The position numbers were made by a program, and so were the translations under genes. A DNA stretch of 64,000 nucleotides. It comes from Algibacter sp. GTDB taxonomy: Bacteria > Bacteroidota > Bacteroidia > Flavobacteriales > Flavobacteriaceae. Where the stretch lies: positions 62,001-126,000 of the forward strand of contig NZ_JAQWOO010000027.1 of NCBI RefSeq assembly GCF_029245835.1. The letters run 5' to 3'. A model generated the notes under the pieces. That model saw nothing but the letters and a program-made list of their open reading frames with translations. It was not told where the DNA came from and ran no database searches. Positions within the stretch are counted from its first letter, which is position 1; the number at the start of each line of letters is the position of its first letter. Shown in pieces: positions 42,210 through 51,006 of the stretch.

Positions 42210-43142
42210 TTACTTTACAGCCATTAACTCTACATCAAAAACTAGAGTAGCATCTGGTGGAATAACACCTCCAGCACCTGCACTTCCGTAGCCTAAATGA
42301 CTTGGAATTACCAAACGTGCCTTGTCGCCTACTTTTAGTAAACTAATCCCTTCATCCCATCCCGGAATAACTTGACCAACTCCTAAAGGAAAATCGATAG
42401 GTGCATTACGTTTGTATGACGAATCAAAAACAGTTCCGTCTGATAACTGACCTTTATAATGCACAGAAACTGTTTGCCCTTTTTCTGCTTTTACACCATC
42501 ACCTTTTTGGATAATTTGGTAACGCAATCCGCTTTCAGTTTTATCAAAACCTGAAGCCAATTTATCTAACTCTGCTGCTGCTGCTGCTTTAACTTCTGCC
42601 TCTCTTTTTGCTCTTGAACCTTCAAACGTTCTAAAGGCTTCAATAGGATTAAAAGCTTCAGCATCTGCTCCAACTCTAACTATTTCTAAAGTTTCAATTT
42701 TATCACCTTGTGCTATAGCATCAACAATATCTTGTCCGCTTTGTACTTTACCAAAAACGGTATGTTTCCCATCTAACCAAGCTGTTTCTGTATGGGTTAT
42801 AAAAAACTGACTTCCATTTGTTCCTGGTCCTGCATTGGCCATAGATAAAATTCCTGGTCCGTCGTGTTTTAAATCTGGATGAAACTCATCATCAAACTGG
42901 TATCCTGGATTTCCAGAACCTGAACCTTGTGGGCATCCGCCTTGAATCATAAAATCTGGAATAACTCTATGGAATTTTAAACCATCGTAATATGGTGTAC
43001 CTTGAGGTTTTACTTTGTTTTCTAGGTTCCCTTCAGCTAAAGCCACAAAATGCCCCACTGTTCCTGGTGTTTTTTTGTATTCTAAAGTAACAAGAATTTC
43101 TCCTTTTGTTGTATTGAATTTTGCGTATAATCCGTCTTGCAT
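42210..43142 (-). CDS. Fused cyclophilin-FKBP peptidyl-prolyl isomerase
   Basis: 310 residues from the ATG at 43142. A longer TTG start at 43169 was rejected because that TTG is the end of the -7 promoter box. The N-terminal cyclophilin domain (about 5-165) has [22 protein letters not shown] and [13 protein letters not shown] linker of Ala/Glu/Lys leads to the FKBP domain (about 200-310) with [18 protein letters not shown] and [12 protein letters not shown] and [13 protein letters not shown]. Two unrelated prolyl isomerase folds on one chain are the CFBP dual-family immunophilins described from Flavobacterium. Confidence 0.93.
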   Translation of the reverse strand: MQDGLYAKFNTTKGEILVTLEYKKTPGTVGHFVALAEGNLENKVKPQGTPYYDGLKFHRVIPDFMIQGGCPQGSGSGNPGYQFDDEFHPDLKHDGPGILSMANAGPGTNGSQFFITHTETAWLDGKHTVFGKVQSGQDIVDAIAQGDKIETLEIVRVGADAEAFNPIEAFRTFEGSRAKREAEVKAAAAAELDKLASGFDKTESGLRYQIIQKGDGVKAEKGQTVSVHYKGQLSDGTVFDSSYKRNAPIDFPLGVGQVIPGWDEGISLLKVGDKARLVIPSHLGYGSAGAGGVIPPDATLVFDVELMAVK

Positions 43143-43166
43143 GATAGTATTTTTTATTAGAAGCTG

Positions 43167-43174
43167 CAAATATA
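43167..43174 (-). promoter_or_regulatory. -7 box for the PPIase gene
   Basis: TATATTTG on the minus strand, 24 bases before the ATG at 43142. It overlaps the alternative TTG codon and so fixes the start of the coding region. Confidence 0.6.
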
Positions 43175-43419
43175 TAAAACATACATAACTAAAACTTAAT
43201 ACTTAAGTAAAATCATAAAATGTATGTCGCAGGCATCCTTTTACAAAAATAATATAGAATGACATGAAACCTCCATAACTGATTTTGATATAACAGATAA
43301 TACTAAATGGAAGCTGCATGTGACCAATAGAAAACAAAAATAATGGACACATAAAATGATTTACAATTATAGTTTTGCACTTAACAATTATAATTTTAGT
43401 TTTACAAAAATGATTTTCG

Positions 43420-43857
43420 ATGAAATTTAGTTTAAATAAAATCTTTGGTGCTTTAGGAAATACTCGAAACAAAGAGGCAACTCTTGATGATAATCAAATT
43501 AAGGATCTTATTAACGCAATTGATGAGGAAGCCTTTGCTGTTTCAGAACAAAATATCCTATTTGCTAAAACTTCTGAATTAGGTGGCTACTTTTATGTCA
43601 TCACTATAATAGTAGGCAGTTTTAAAATTAAAACTAATAAAGGTGCAACACTTTCTTTAGAAGGAAATGATTTTGATTTAGTGTTAAATTCGGATATGGA
43701 TGAATTTGAATCCGACCATTCTAATGTATCCAATCGATATATGACCAGAATAGATTTCCAGATTGAAAAAGAAGATGTTCCAAAATTTGATAAAAAAAGT
43801 ATCAAAATTTTAAAATTATCAGCCAAAAAACAGGAGATTTTATTTAACACACTTTAA
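43420..43857 (+). CDS. Hypothetical protein
   Basis: 145 residues, soluble, no recognised domain. It begins MKFSLNKIFGALGNTRNKEA and continues as an alpha/beta fold with acidic stretches (LNSDMDEFESDHSNVS). It is divergent from the PPIase gene. The upstream 250 bases hold a weak fragment of the interspersed element (GTCGCAGGCATCCTTTT at 43228-43244). No function proposed. Confidence 0.6.
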   Translation: MKFSLNKIFGALGNTRNKEATLDDNQIKDLINAIDEEAFAVSEQNILFAKTSELGGYFYVITIIVGSFKIKTNKGATLSLEGNDFDLVLNSDMDEFESDHSNVSNRYMTRIDFQIEKEDVPKFDKKSIKILKLSAKKQEILFNTL

Positions 43858-44010
43858 GTTAATAAGTTGCTCTACTATGACTTATACTAAGTTATTTATT
43901 TTTTTAATCTACTAAAAATTTGATGATAGCGGTTTTGAAATTACTTGACTTTGTCAGAAAAAAACGATAACTTCGTTTAACAATCGATAAATTTTATTGA
44001 AACGGAAACT

Positions 44011-44018
44011 TATCTTTG
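44011..44018 (+). promoter_or_regulatory. -7 box before the potassium-channel gene
   Basis: TATCTTTG, perfect -7 consensus, 28 bases before the ATG at 44047; a TTG lies at 43997-43999, closer than the usual spacing. Confidence 0.45.
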
Positions 44019-44046
44019 CATTGTGCTTAATTTAGAAAAACGATAA

Positions 44047-44772
44047 ATGAAAGAAAAATTAAGAAATATTATAGAAGATAATAAATCCAAAAAAGGAAAA
44101 ATATTTGACTATTTTATTCAAATTTTAATTCTATTATCGCTTATTGCATTTACAATTGAAACCTTTCCCGACAACTCTAAAAACACAATTGAAACTCTAA
44201 AAACTTTTGAGTTATTATGTGTCTTAATATTTTCTGTTGAATATCTATTGAGAATTTACGTTTCAAAAAAACCATTTAGGTATATTTTTAGCTTTTATGG
44301 AATAATTGACTTCCTTGCCATTTTCCCTTTCTATCTCAAAGGAGCGTATGACTTACGAGCATTAAGAGTTTTTAGGATTTTCAGAATATTTAGAGCTTTA
44401 AAACTAATTAGATATAACAAAGCCTTAAACCGATTTCATATAGCGGCTAAAATTGTAAAGGAGGAGATAGTTCTATTTTTAATTGTAACATCTATTTTCA
44501 TTTTTCTAGCATCTGCAGGAATTTACTTTTTTGAAAACGAAGCTCAACCTGAAATATTCACTTCTGTTTTACATAGTGGTTGGTGGGCAGTTGTAACTTT
44601 AACTACAGTTGGTTATGGAGATGTTTATCCGATAACAGTTGGAGGGAAAATATTTACTTTTTTCATATTGCTAATTGGTGTTGGAATTGTTACAATTCCA
44701 GCAGGTTTAGTTGCAAGTGCTTTATCAAAAGCTAGAGAAATAGAAGAAGAAAACATAAAAAAACCTAACTAA
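44047..44772 (+). CDS. Voltage-gated-type potassium channel
   Basis: 241 residues, six membrane segments. S4-like basic repeats appear in RALRVFRIFRIFRALKLIRY (about 99-118), and the pore selectivity filter is TVGYGD (187-192) after WWAVVTLT. This is the Kv-like bacterial ion transporter layout; K+ conduction follows from the filter. It forms a two-gene unit with the TM2 protein 6 bases downstream. Confidence 0.9.
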   Translation: MKEKLRNIIEDNKSKKGKIFDYFIQILILLSLIAFTIETFPDNSKNTIETLKTFELLCVLIFSVEYLLRIYVSKKPFRYIFSFYGIIDFLAIFPFYLKGAYDLRALRVFRIFRIFRALKLIRYNKALNRFHIAAKIVKEEIVLFLIVTSIFIFLASAGIYFFENEAQPEIFTSVLHSGWWAVVTLTTVGYGDVYPITVGGKIFTFFILLIGVGIVTIPAGLVASALSKAREIEEENIKKPN

Positions 44773-44778
44773 AAAAAT

Positions 44779-45510
44779 ATGAATATACTAAACGACATCG
44801 TTAGTGGAGCATCAAGACAATTTGGAAGAGAATTTGGTCGTGCAGGAGCAAATACAATTTTAAAAGGAGCTAATTCTTACACAGTTCGAGAAATAAGTAA
44901 TTATTCGGGGAGAATAAAACCTTCTGACAGTCAAATCATAAAGGCTATTAAAGAAATTCAAAAAGTCAAATTTGTTTCAACCAATAAAGCAAATGCGTCA
45001 AGATTAATAGACATAACTGATTTAATGTTATCAAACATATCTTTTACTGGTAATGAAACTTTAAATCAATTAACTGACCTTAACGAATTAGTGAATCAAT
45101 ACAACAATAAATTTGACCACGGAAGTTCTTTAATTGATGATGACTTTAAAGACAAGAGTATTGACTATTTAGAAGATAAGCGTAATGAATTTGTTGCTTT
45201 GATGGATAAATTTAATAACGAAACAAAAGTATTTATCAATGGAAATCTTGAGTTAGCTAAACAAAAAAGAAAATCAAAAAAGACAACAACAATATTGGCA
45301 TTTCCGATTTTAGGAAGTTTAGGAATTCATAAGTTTTATTTAGGACAAATTGGACAAGGTATTTTGTATTTTATGTTTTCATTTTTACTTATTCCTGCAA
45401 TAATTTCACTATTTGAATTTATTTCATATTTATCAATGTCAACAGAAAAATTTGACACTAAATTTAATCCAGAATATAGTTATTACAATCAATTTAGAAT
45501 AACAAACTAA
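44779..45510 (+). CDS. TM2-domain protein
   Basis: 243 residues. A soluble helical N-terminal region (about 1-165) is followed by the TM2 domain: FPILGSLGIHKFYLGQIGQG and FSFLLIPAIISLFEFISYL (about 173-215), two membrane helices with the HKFYLG loop motif. Such proteins sit in the inner membrane; the function is generally unknown. Co-transcribed with the channel gene, so a link to channel assembly or ion stress is possible (inference). Confidence 0.82.
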   Translation: MNILNDIVSGASRQFGREFGRAGANTILKGANSYTVREISNYSGRIKPSDSQIIKAIKEIQKVKFVSTNKANASRLIDITDLMLSNISFTGNETLNQLTDLNELVNQYNNKFDHGSSLIDDDFKDKSIDYLEDKRNEFVALMDKFNNETKVFINGNLELAKQKRKSKKTTTILAFPILGSLGIHKFYLGQIGQGILYFMFSFLLIPAIISLFEFISYLSMSTEKFDTKFNPEYSYYNQFRITN

Positions 45511-45698
45511 GCAAAACACCGTGTAAAAAAAAAATTGCTGGTAAAAGCCAATTTACGAAAGTCAACGCGGACTTTCTATTTGTGATTTATTTGCTAACTT
45601 TAGTACTTAAAACATACAACTTTTCTTACACAAACACTTTAAACGAATCTCTCCAAAAAACAGCAATCTTAGAATTAAAACATAAGCTAGCAAGCAAA

Positions 45699-45902
45699 TG
45701 CGTAAGGGATTGCAGCGGCATCCTTTTTTAAAATAGTAAACATAGACTTTATTTAGAACTTTAATTTAACAGATAGCAACGGCCTTCGTCCTCGCTATGA
45801 CATATAAAAAAGATATAGCGAAACATTTATGATCATGAATCAAAAAATATTAAATAGAAAAGCATGAATAAAAGCCCGACCCTTATGGTAACGCCCAAAT
45901 TA
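45699..45902 (+). repeat. Interspersed element, longest copy
   Basis: Starts TGCGTAAGGGATTGCAGCGG and ends GGTAACGCCCAAATTA. Blocks GATATAGCGAAACATTTATG, TCATGAATCAAAAAATATT and AAAGCATGAATAAAAGCCCG match the inverted copy at 19431-19592. It additionally contains a half CGTCATT element at 45762-45801 (AACAGATAGCAACGG...CCTCGCTATGAC), absent from the 19.4 kb copy. Confidence 0.75.
45762..45801 (-). repeat. Half CGTCATT element nested in the interspersed repeat
   Basis: Minus strand reads GTCATAGCGAGGACGAAGGC then GTTGCTATCTGTTAAATT, parallel to CGTCATTACGAGG...GTAATCTGTTTAATT at 8405-8442. Only one arm is present. Confidence 0.55.
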
Positions 45903-45910
45903 TTTCACAA

Positions 45911-48115
45911 TTAATTTGCTACTTCACTAATAAACTTAATTCGGTATAAACGAAGCTCTTCATCATCGTAATCGCCATCAAACTCATCGATAGCGGCATC
46001 GATATCATCAGTTTCTGATTCCATAAAATATTCGTGGATTTCTTCTTGCTGGTCTTCGTCTAGAATATCGTTAAGCCAATAATCGATATTTAACTTGGTG
46101 CCTGAATATACGATAACTTCCATTTCTTTTATAAAATCTACCATAGACATGCCTTTTGATGAAGAAATATCATCTAGTGGTAATTTTCTATCGACATTTT
46201 GAATGATATAAAGCTTATTTGCGGAGTTACTACCGGTGGATTTTACAACCAAATCGTCCGGACGGGTAATATCGTTTTCCTCAACATATTTTTCGATAAA
46301 GGTTACAAAATCTTTTCCATATTTTTTGGCTTTACCCTCGCCTACACCATGAACATTACTTAACTCGGTTAGATTTATTGGATATTTTAGCGCCATATCT
46401 TCTAAAGATGGATCTTGGAAAATAACAAATGGTGGCACGCCAAGTTTTTTTGCACTCCTTTTACGCAGGTCTTTTAACATGCTCATTAAAACAGGGTCTG
46501 CCACTGCCCCACTGCCTTTTGTTGCGGTGATAATACTACCATCTTCTTGTGCGCCTTCAAAGATATGATCTTCGGTCATCATAAAGGATACTGGCTTTTT
46601 TATAAAGTCTCTACCAGTATCTTGTAATTTAATAACGCCGTAAGTTTCTATATCTTTTCTAAGAAAACCTACAACTAATACTTGCCTTAACAGGGCCATC
46701 CAATATTTGTTATCTTTATGTTTTCCTTTACCAAAAAAAGGTTGTTCGTTGGTTCTGTGTGAGTTAATTAATGCGTTTTCTTTACCTATTAAAACATTTA
46801 CTAAATCTTTAGACTTGTACTTTTCGTTAGTGCTATCTATAATTTCTAAAAGTATTTTAACTTCATCTTTGGCTTCAACTTTCTTTTTTGGATGTCTTAC
46901 ATTATCATCCATATCGCCACCTTCACCAGTTTTAGTATCAAACTCTTCACCAAAATAATGAAGGATAAATTTCCTTCTGGAAATAGATGTTTCCGCGAAA
47001 GCGACCACTTCTTGCAATAAGGCTTGCCCAATTTCTTGTTCGGCAACAGGCTTACCAGACATGAATTTTTCCAGTTTTTCTATATCTTTATAAGCGTAGT
47101 AAGCTAAACAATGGCCCTCACCACCATCACGACCTGCTCTCCCAGTTTCTTGATAATAACTCTCGATGCTTTTAGGTATATCATGATGGATAACAAATCG
47201 CACATCGGGTTTATCGATTCCCATACCAAATGCAATGGTAGCTACCACCACATCTACATCTTCCATTAAGAATTTATCTTGATGGCTAGAGCGTGTTTTG
47301 GCATCTAATCCTGCATGATATGGCACTGCGTTTATCCCGTTTACTTGGAGTACTTGTGCCAACTCTTCAACACGTTTTCTGCTTAGACAATATACGATGC
47401 CTGATTTTTTATCATTTTGTTTTATGAAACGAATAATATCGACATCTACATTTTTAGTTTTTGGTCGTACTTCGTAATATAAGTTAGGACGGTTAAAAGA
47501 GGCTTTAAAAGTTTTTGCATCTCCTATACCAAGGTTCTTAATAATATCTTCTTGAACTTTAGGTGTTGCTGTAGCGGTTAAGCCTATAATTGGAATATTA
47601 TCTCCTATACGCTTTATAATATGGCGCAGGTTTCTGTACTCTGGTCTAAAATCATGTCCCCATTCACTAATGCAATGCGCCTCATCAATGGCCATGAACG
47701 ATATTTTAACAGATCTTAAAAACTCAACGTTTTCTTCTTTAGTAAGAGACTCTGGTGCTACATATAGTAATTTTGTAATGCCATTTACTATATCTTCTTT
47801 TACCTGTTTGACTTCTGTTTTATTTAATGAAGAGTTTAATACGTGAGCCACTCCATGCTCTTTAGAAATACCTCTAATAGCATCTACTTGGTTTTTCATT
47901 AAAGCTATTAATGGCGATACTACAATAGCTGTTCCTTCTTCCATTAAAGCTGGTAATTGGTAACATAATGATTTACCACCACCAGTTGGCATAATAACGA
48001 ATGTATGTTTCCTAGCTAATAAACTTTCTATAACACGTTCTTGAAGTCCTTTAAATTTACTAAATCCAAAATGTTTTTTTAGAGCAGCATGCAAGTCACT
48101 TTTTGATATTGACAT
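45911..48115 (-). CDS. recQ: ATP-dependent DNA helicase RecQ
   Basis: 734 residues. Walker A in MPTGGGKSLCYQL (about 42-54), DEAH box in AIDEAHCISEWGHDFRPEY, helicase C with the YYQETGRAGRDGGEG arginine fingers, a zinc/RQC region and an HRDC domain (about 530-600), plus an acidic C-terminal extension typical of Bacteroidota RecQ. It unwinds 3'-5' in recombination and repair. The 14-base word CGCTTTCGCGGAAA occurs in its coding strand at 47003-46990. Confidence 0.95.
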   Translation of the reverse strand: MSISKSDLHAALKKHFGFSKFKGLQERVIESLLARKHTFVIMPTGGGKSLCYQLPALMEEGTAIVVSPLIALMKNQVDAIRGISKEHGVAHVLNSSLNKTEVKQVKEDIVNGITKLLYVAPESLTKEENVEFLRSVKISFMAIDEAHCISEWGHDFRPEYRNLRHIIKRIGDNIPIIGLTATATPKVQEDIIKNLGIGDAKTFKASFNRPNLYYEVRPKTKNVDVDIIRFIKQNDKKSGIVYCLSRKRVEELAQVLQVNGINAVPYHAGLDAKTRSSHQDKFLMEDVDVVVATIAFGMGIDKPDVRFVIHHDIPKSIESYYQETGRAGRDGGEGHCLAYYAYKDIEKLEKFMSGKPVAEQEIGQALLQEVVAFAETSISRRKFILHYFGEEFDTKTGEGGDMDDNVRHPKKKVEAKDEVKILLEIIDSTNEKYKSKDLVNVLIGKENALINSHRTNEQPFFGKGKHKDNKYWMALLRQVLVVGFLRKDIETYGVIKLQDTGRDFIKKPVSFMMTEDHIFEGAQEDGSIITATKGSGAVADPVLMSMLKDLRKRSAKKLGVPPFVIFQDPSLEDMALKYPINLTELSNVHGVGEGKAKKYGKDFVTFIEKYVEENDITRPDDLVVKSTGSNSANKLYIIQNVDRKLPLDDISSSKGMSMVDFIKEMEVIVYSGTKLNIDYWLNDILDEDQQEEIHEYFMESETDDIDAAIDEFDGDYDDEELRLYRIKFISEVAN
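46990..47003. repeat. CGCTTTCGCGGAAA word inside recQ
   Basis: Exact minus-strand copy of the word at 33686-33699, translated as part of VAFAETS. Confidence 0.6.
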
Positions 48116-48311
48116 GAATTGTTTAAAATTTTTGTTTTGTTATATCTCTATATATACAGAAATTTTGGTTGATTAATTTCATAAAGCATTTAGAGAACCC
48201 TCATATTTTTTTCGTTAGTTTTGTAACGAATTTTAAAATTACAATAAAATTCAATTTGATTTACACTAAAGATAACAAATTCTTTAAATATCAACTCAAA
48301 AAAAATAAATT

Positions 48312-49277
48312 TTGAAAGACAAAAATTCTATTATTAACATAGCGAGGCAAACAATTGAAATGGAAAGTAAAGCTATTTTAAACTTGTCTAGTTTAATAAC
48401 AGATGATTTTGCTAAGGCTACTCAACTCATTTACAAGTCAAAAGGACGTGTTATCATAACAGGTATTGGTAAAAGTGCCATTATTGCAAACAAGATAGTA
48501 GCAACGCTAAATTCTACTGGAACACCTTCTATTTTTATGCATGCTGCAGATGCTATTCATGGTGATTTGGGGTTAATTCTTAAAGACGATGTCGTAATAT
48601 GCATTTCTAAAAGTGGGAATACACCCGAAATTAAAGTTCTTATTCCGCTTATAAAAAGCGCAAAAAATAAAATGATTGCCATTACTGGTAATACAGAATC
48701 TTTTTTAGGGCAACATGCTGATTTTATCTTAAACGCTTATGTTGAAAAAGAAGCTTGTCCTAATAATCTTGCGCCAACGACTAGCACAACCGCTCAACTT
48801 GTTATTGGTGATGCACTTGCTGTTTGCTTGCTAGATTTACGTGGTTTTTCAAGCAACGATTTTGCAAAATACCATCCTGGTGGCGCTTTAGGAAAAAAAT
48901 TATACCTACGTGTTCAAGATATTTCTTCAGTAAATGAAAAACCAAAGGTTAGTCCAACTACAAACATTAAAAATGTTATTGTTGAGATCACTGAAAAAAT
49001 GTTGGGCGTTACTGCAGTTGTTGAAAATGATAAGATTATAGGTATAATTACCGATGGAGATTTACGTAGAATGTTAAGTAAGGTTGATGATTTTTCTGGA
49101 TTAACCGCAAAAGATATTATGGGTGCTAATCCTAAACGCATTGATGCTGAAGCTATGGCTGTTGATGCTCTAGAAGTTATGGAGGCAAATGATATTTCGC
49201 AATTACTAGTTGAAGAAAACGGCACGTATGCTGGGATTGTACATTTACATGATTTAATTAAAGAAGGTATTATATAA
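48312..49277 (+). CDS. kdsD: KdsD/KpsF-type arabinose-5-phosphate isomerase
   Basis: 321 residues from a TTG start at 48312; the next ATG (48360) would remove 16 residues of the family's N-terminal helix. The SIS domain (about 30-180) has ITGIGKSAIIANKIVATLNS, ISKSGNTPEI and a late NNLAPTTSTTAQLVIGDALA, and two CBS domains follow (about 205-320). It makes D-arabinose-5-phosphate for KDO, the product later dephosphorylated by the KdsC-like protein at 3239. Its stop shares one base with the tatC ATG. Confidence 0.92.
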   Translation: MKDKNSIINIARQTIEMESKAILNLSSLITDDFAKATQLIYKSKGRVIITGIGKSAIIANKIVATLNSTGTPSIFMHAADAIHGDLGLILKDDVVICISKSGNTPEIKVLIPLIKSAKNKMIAITGNTESFLGQHADFILNAYVEKEACPNNLAPTTSTTAQLVIGDALAVCLLDLRGFSSNDFAKYHPGGALGKKLYLRVQDISSVNEKPKVSPTTNIKNVIVEITEKMLGVTAVVENDKIIGIITDGDLRRMLSKVDDFSGLTAKDIMGANPKRIDAEAMAVDALEVMEANDISQLLVEENGTYAGIVHLHDLIKEGII

Positions 49278-50107
49278 TGGCAAAAAAAGAAGTTAATGAG
49301 ATGTCTTTTTTAGATCATCTTGAAGATTTACGCTGGCACCTAATTAGAATAATAACTGCTGTTGTTATCGTAGCCACGTTTGCTTTTATTTTTAGTCGAT
49401 TTATTTTCAATTCTATAATTTTCGCACCGCTAGAAATGAGTTTTCCAACTTATGATTTTCTATGTAGAACAGCTACTTTTATTGGATTAGATACCACTTT
49501 TTGTGCTGAAGAAATGCCAATGATTATACAAAACAGAACGATGGCCGGACAGTTTTCAGCAGATATTTGGACAGCTATTTTAACTGGTTTTATTATTTCC
49601 TTTCCATATACAATCTATCAACTATGGAAATTTGTTAGTCCAGGTTTGCATAGTAATGAACGTAAACATTCTCGTGGATTTATTATTATTTCATCGCTTT
49701 TATTTTTTATAGGTGTGCTCTTTGGATATTATATAGTGACACCATTATCACTTAATTTCTTAGCAAATTATAGTATCTCAGAAATTGTTGATAACCAAAT
49801 AGATATAAGCTCTTATATAGCCTTGGTAAGATCTTCTGCTTTAGCGTCAGGTTTAATTTTTGAGCTCCCCATTATTATTTATTTTTTAACCAAAGTAGGA
49901 TTAGTTACACCAGAAATACTAAGAAAATACAGGAAATATGCATTAGTTGTTGTACTCGTTCTTTCTGCAATTATAACACCTCCAGATATTGCTAGTCAAG
50001 TTATAGTAGCTATTCCAATTTTAATTTTATACCAAGTGAGTATCTATATCTCTAAAGTTGTAATAAAAAACCAATTAAAAAAAGAAAAACAACAAGCTAA
50101 ACGCTAG
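49277..50107 (+). CDS. tatC: Sec-independent translocase TatC
   Basis: 276 residues, six membrane helices. The opening MSFLDHLEDLRWHLIR is the universal TatC N-terminal signature; FVSPGLHSNERKHSRGF (about 117-133) and the late DIASQVIVAIPILILYQ also match. TatC recognises twin-arginine signals of folded cargo. The stop/start overlap with kdsD by one base indicates a shared transcript. Confidence 0.95.
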   Translation: MAKKEVNEMSFLDHLEDLRWHLIRIITAVVIVATFAFIFSRFIFNSIIFAPLEMSFPTYDFLCRTATFIGLDTTFCAEEMPMIIQNRTMAGQFSADIWTAILTGFIISFPYTIYQLWKFVSPGLHSNERKHSRGFIIISSLLFFIGVLFGYYIVTPLSLNFLANYSISEIVDNQIDISSYIALVRSSALASGLIFELPIIIYFLTKVGLVTPEILRKYRKYALVVVLVLSAIITPPDIASQVIVAIPILILYQVSIYISKVVIKNQLKKEKQQAKR

Positions 50108-50177
50108 TAAAGAATTAATCATGACGTTATAGTAGTATATATGATTTTACTATTTTTAGCGTTAAGTATATAAAAAT

Positions 50178-50918
50178 ATGATTTTAAGAGCCGAAAATTT
50201 AATGAAGTCCTACAGCGGACGAAAGGTAGTAAAGGATGTATCGTTGGAAGTAAATCAAGGTGAAATTGTTGGCCTTTTAGGACCAAATGGTGCTGGAAAA
50301 ACAACATCTTTCTATATGATTGTTGGCTTAATAAAGCCTAATGGCGGGCATATTTATTTAGATAATACCGAAATTACAAAATACCCGATGTATAAACGTG
50401 CACAAAACGGCATTGGTTATTTGGCTCAAGAAGCTTCGGTTTTTAGAAAACTGAGTATTGAAGATAATATTTTAAGTGTGCTTCAACTTACTAAATTGAG
50501 TAAAAAAGAGCAGCACGATAAAATGGAATCTTTAATTGAAGAGTTTGGTTTAGGTCATATTCGAAAAAGCCGTGGCGATTTATTATCTGGTGGTGAGCGT
50601 CGTCGTACTGAAATTGCTCGTGCACTAGCTACCGATCCTAGTTTTATTCTTTTAGATGAGCCTTTTGCAGGTGTTGATCCTGTTGCAGTTGAAGATATTC
50701 AGCGTATTGTGGCACAACTTACTAAAAAGAACATTGGAATACTGATTACCGACCATAACGTTCAAGAAACTCTAGCTATTACTGATAGAACCTATTTAAT
50801 GTTTGAAGGGGGTATTTTAAAACATGGTATTCCTGAAGATCTTGCTAATGATGAAATGGTACGAAAGGTTTATTTAGGACAGAATTTTGAATTACGCAAG
50901 AAGAAGATTCGGGAATAG
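50178..50918 (+). CDS. lptB: LPS export ABC transporter ATPase LptB
   Basis: 246 residues. Walker [10 protein letters not shown] (about 35-43), the Q-loop [17 protein letters not shown], signature [16 protein letters not shown] and Walker [12 protein letters not shown] are all present. It matches LptB, which drives LPS transfer by LptFG. It is 70 bases after tatC on the same strand, in a neighbourhood of envelope genes with kdsD. Confidence 0.95.
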   Translation: MILRAENLMKSYSGRKVVKDVSLEVNQGEIVGLLGPNGAGKTTSFYMIVGLIKPNGGHIYLDNTEITKYPMYKRAQNGIGYLAQEASVFRKLSIEDNILSVLQLTKLSKKEQHDKMESLIEEFGLGHIRKSRGDLLSGGERRRTEIARALATDPSFILLDEPFAGVDPVAVEDIQRIVAQLTKKNIGILITDHNVQETLAITDRTYLMFEGGILKHGIPEDLANDEMVRKVYLGQNFELRKKKIRE

Positions 50919-51006
50919 ACGCAAAGTGCTTTTTATTAGTTAGTTTTTCTGTTGTTCCATTTTTTTTTGATTCCTGCGCAGAAAGAAAAAATACAAAACT
51001 TAAGCT

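Larger units (their letters stand above)
45511..45910. other. Gene-free spacer with repeat elements
   Basis: 400 bases between the TM2 gene and recQ. It has a GAAAGTC/GACTTTC hairpin (45557-45576) followed by TCTATTTGTGATTTATTTGC, then the full interspersed element at 45699-45902 with a nested CGTCATT-type half repeat. No protein-coding frame is credible. Confidence 0.6.

Noticed and set aside
43143-43169. TTG-start extension of the PPIase fusion
   Set aside because: The TTG is part of the TATATTTG promoter box, so it would not be in the mRNA.
43203-43472. 89-codon minus-strand frame upstream of the PPIase gene
   Set aside because: Overlaps the start of the 43420 gene and repeat debris; the protein is low-quality and unlike any family.
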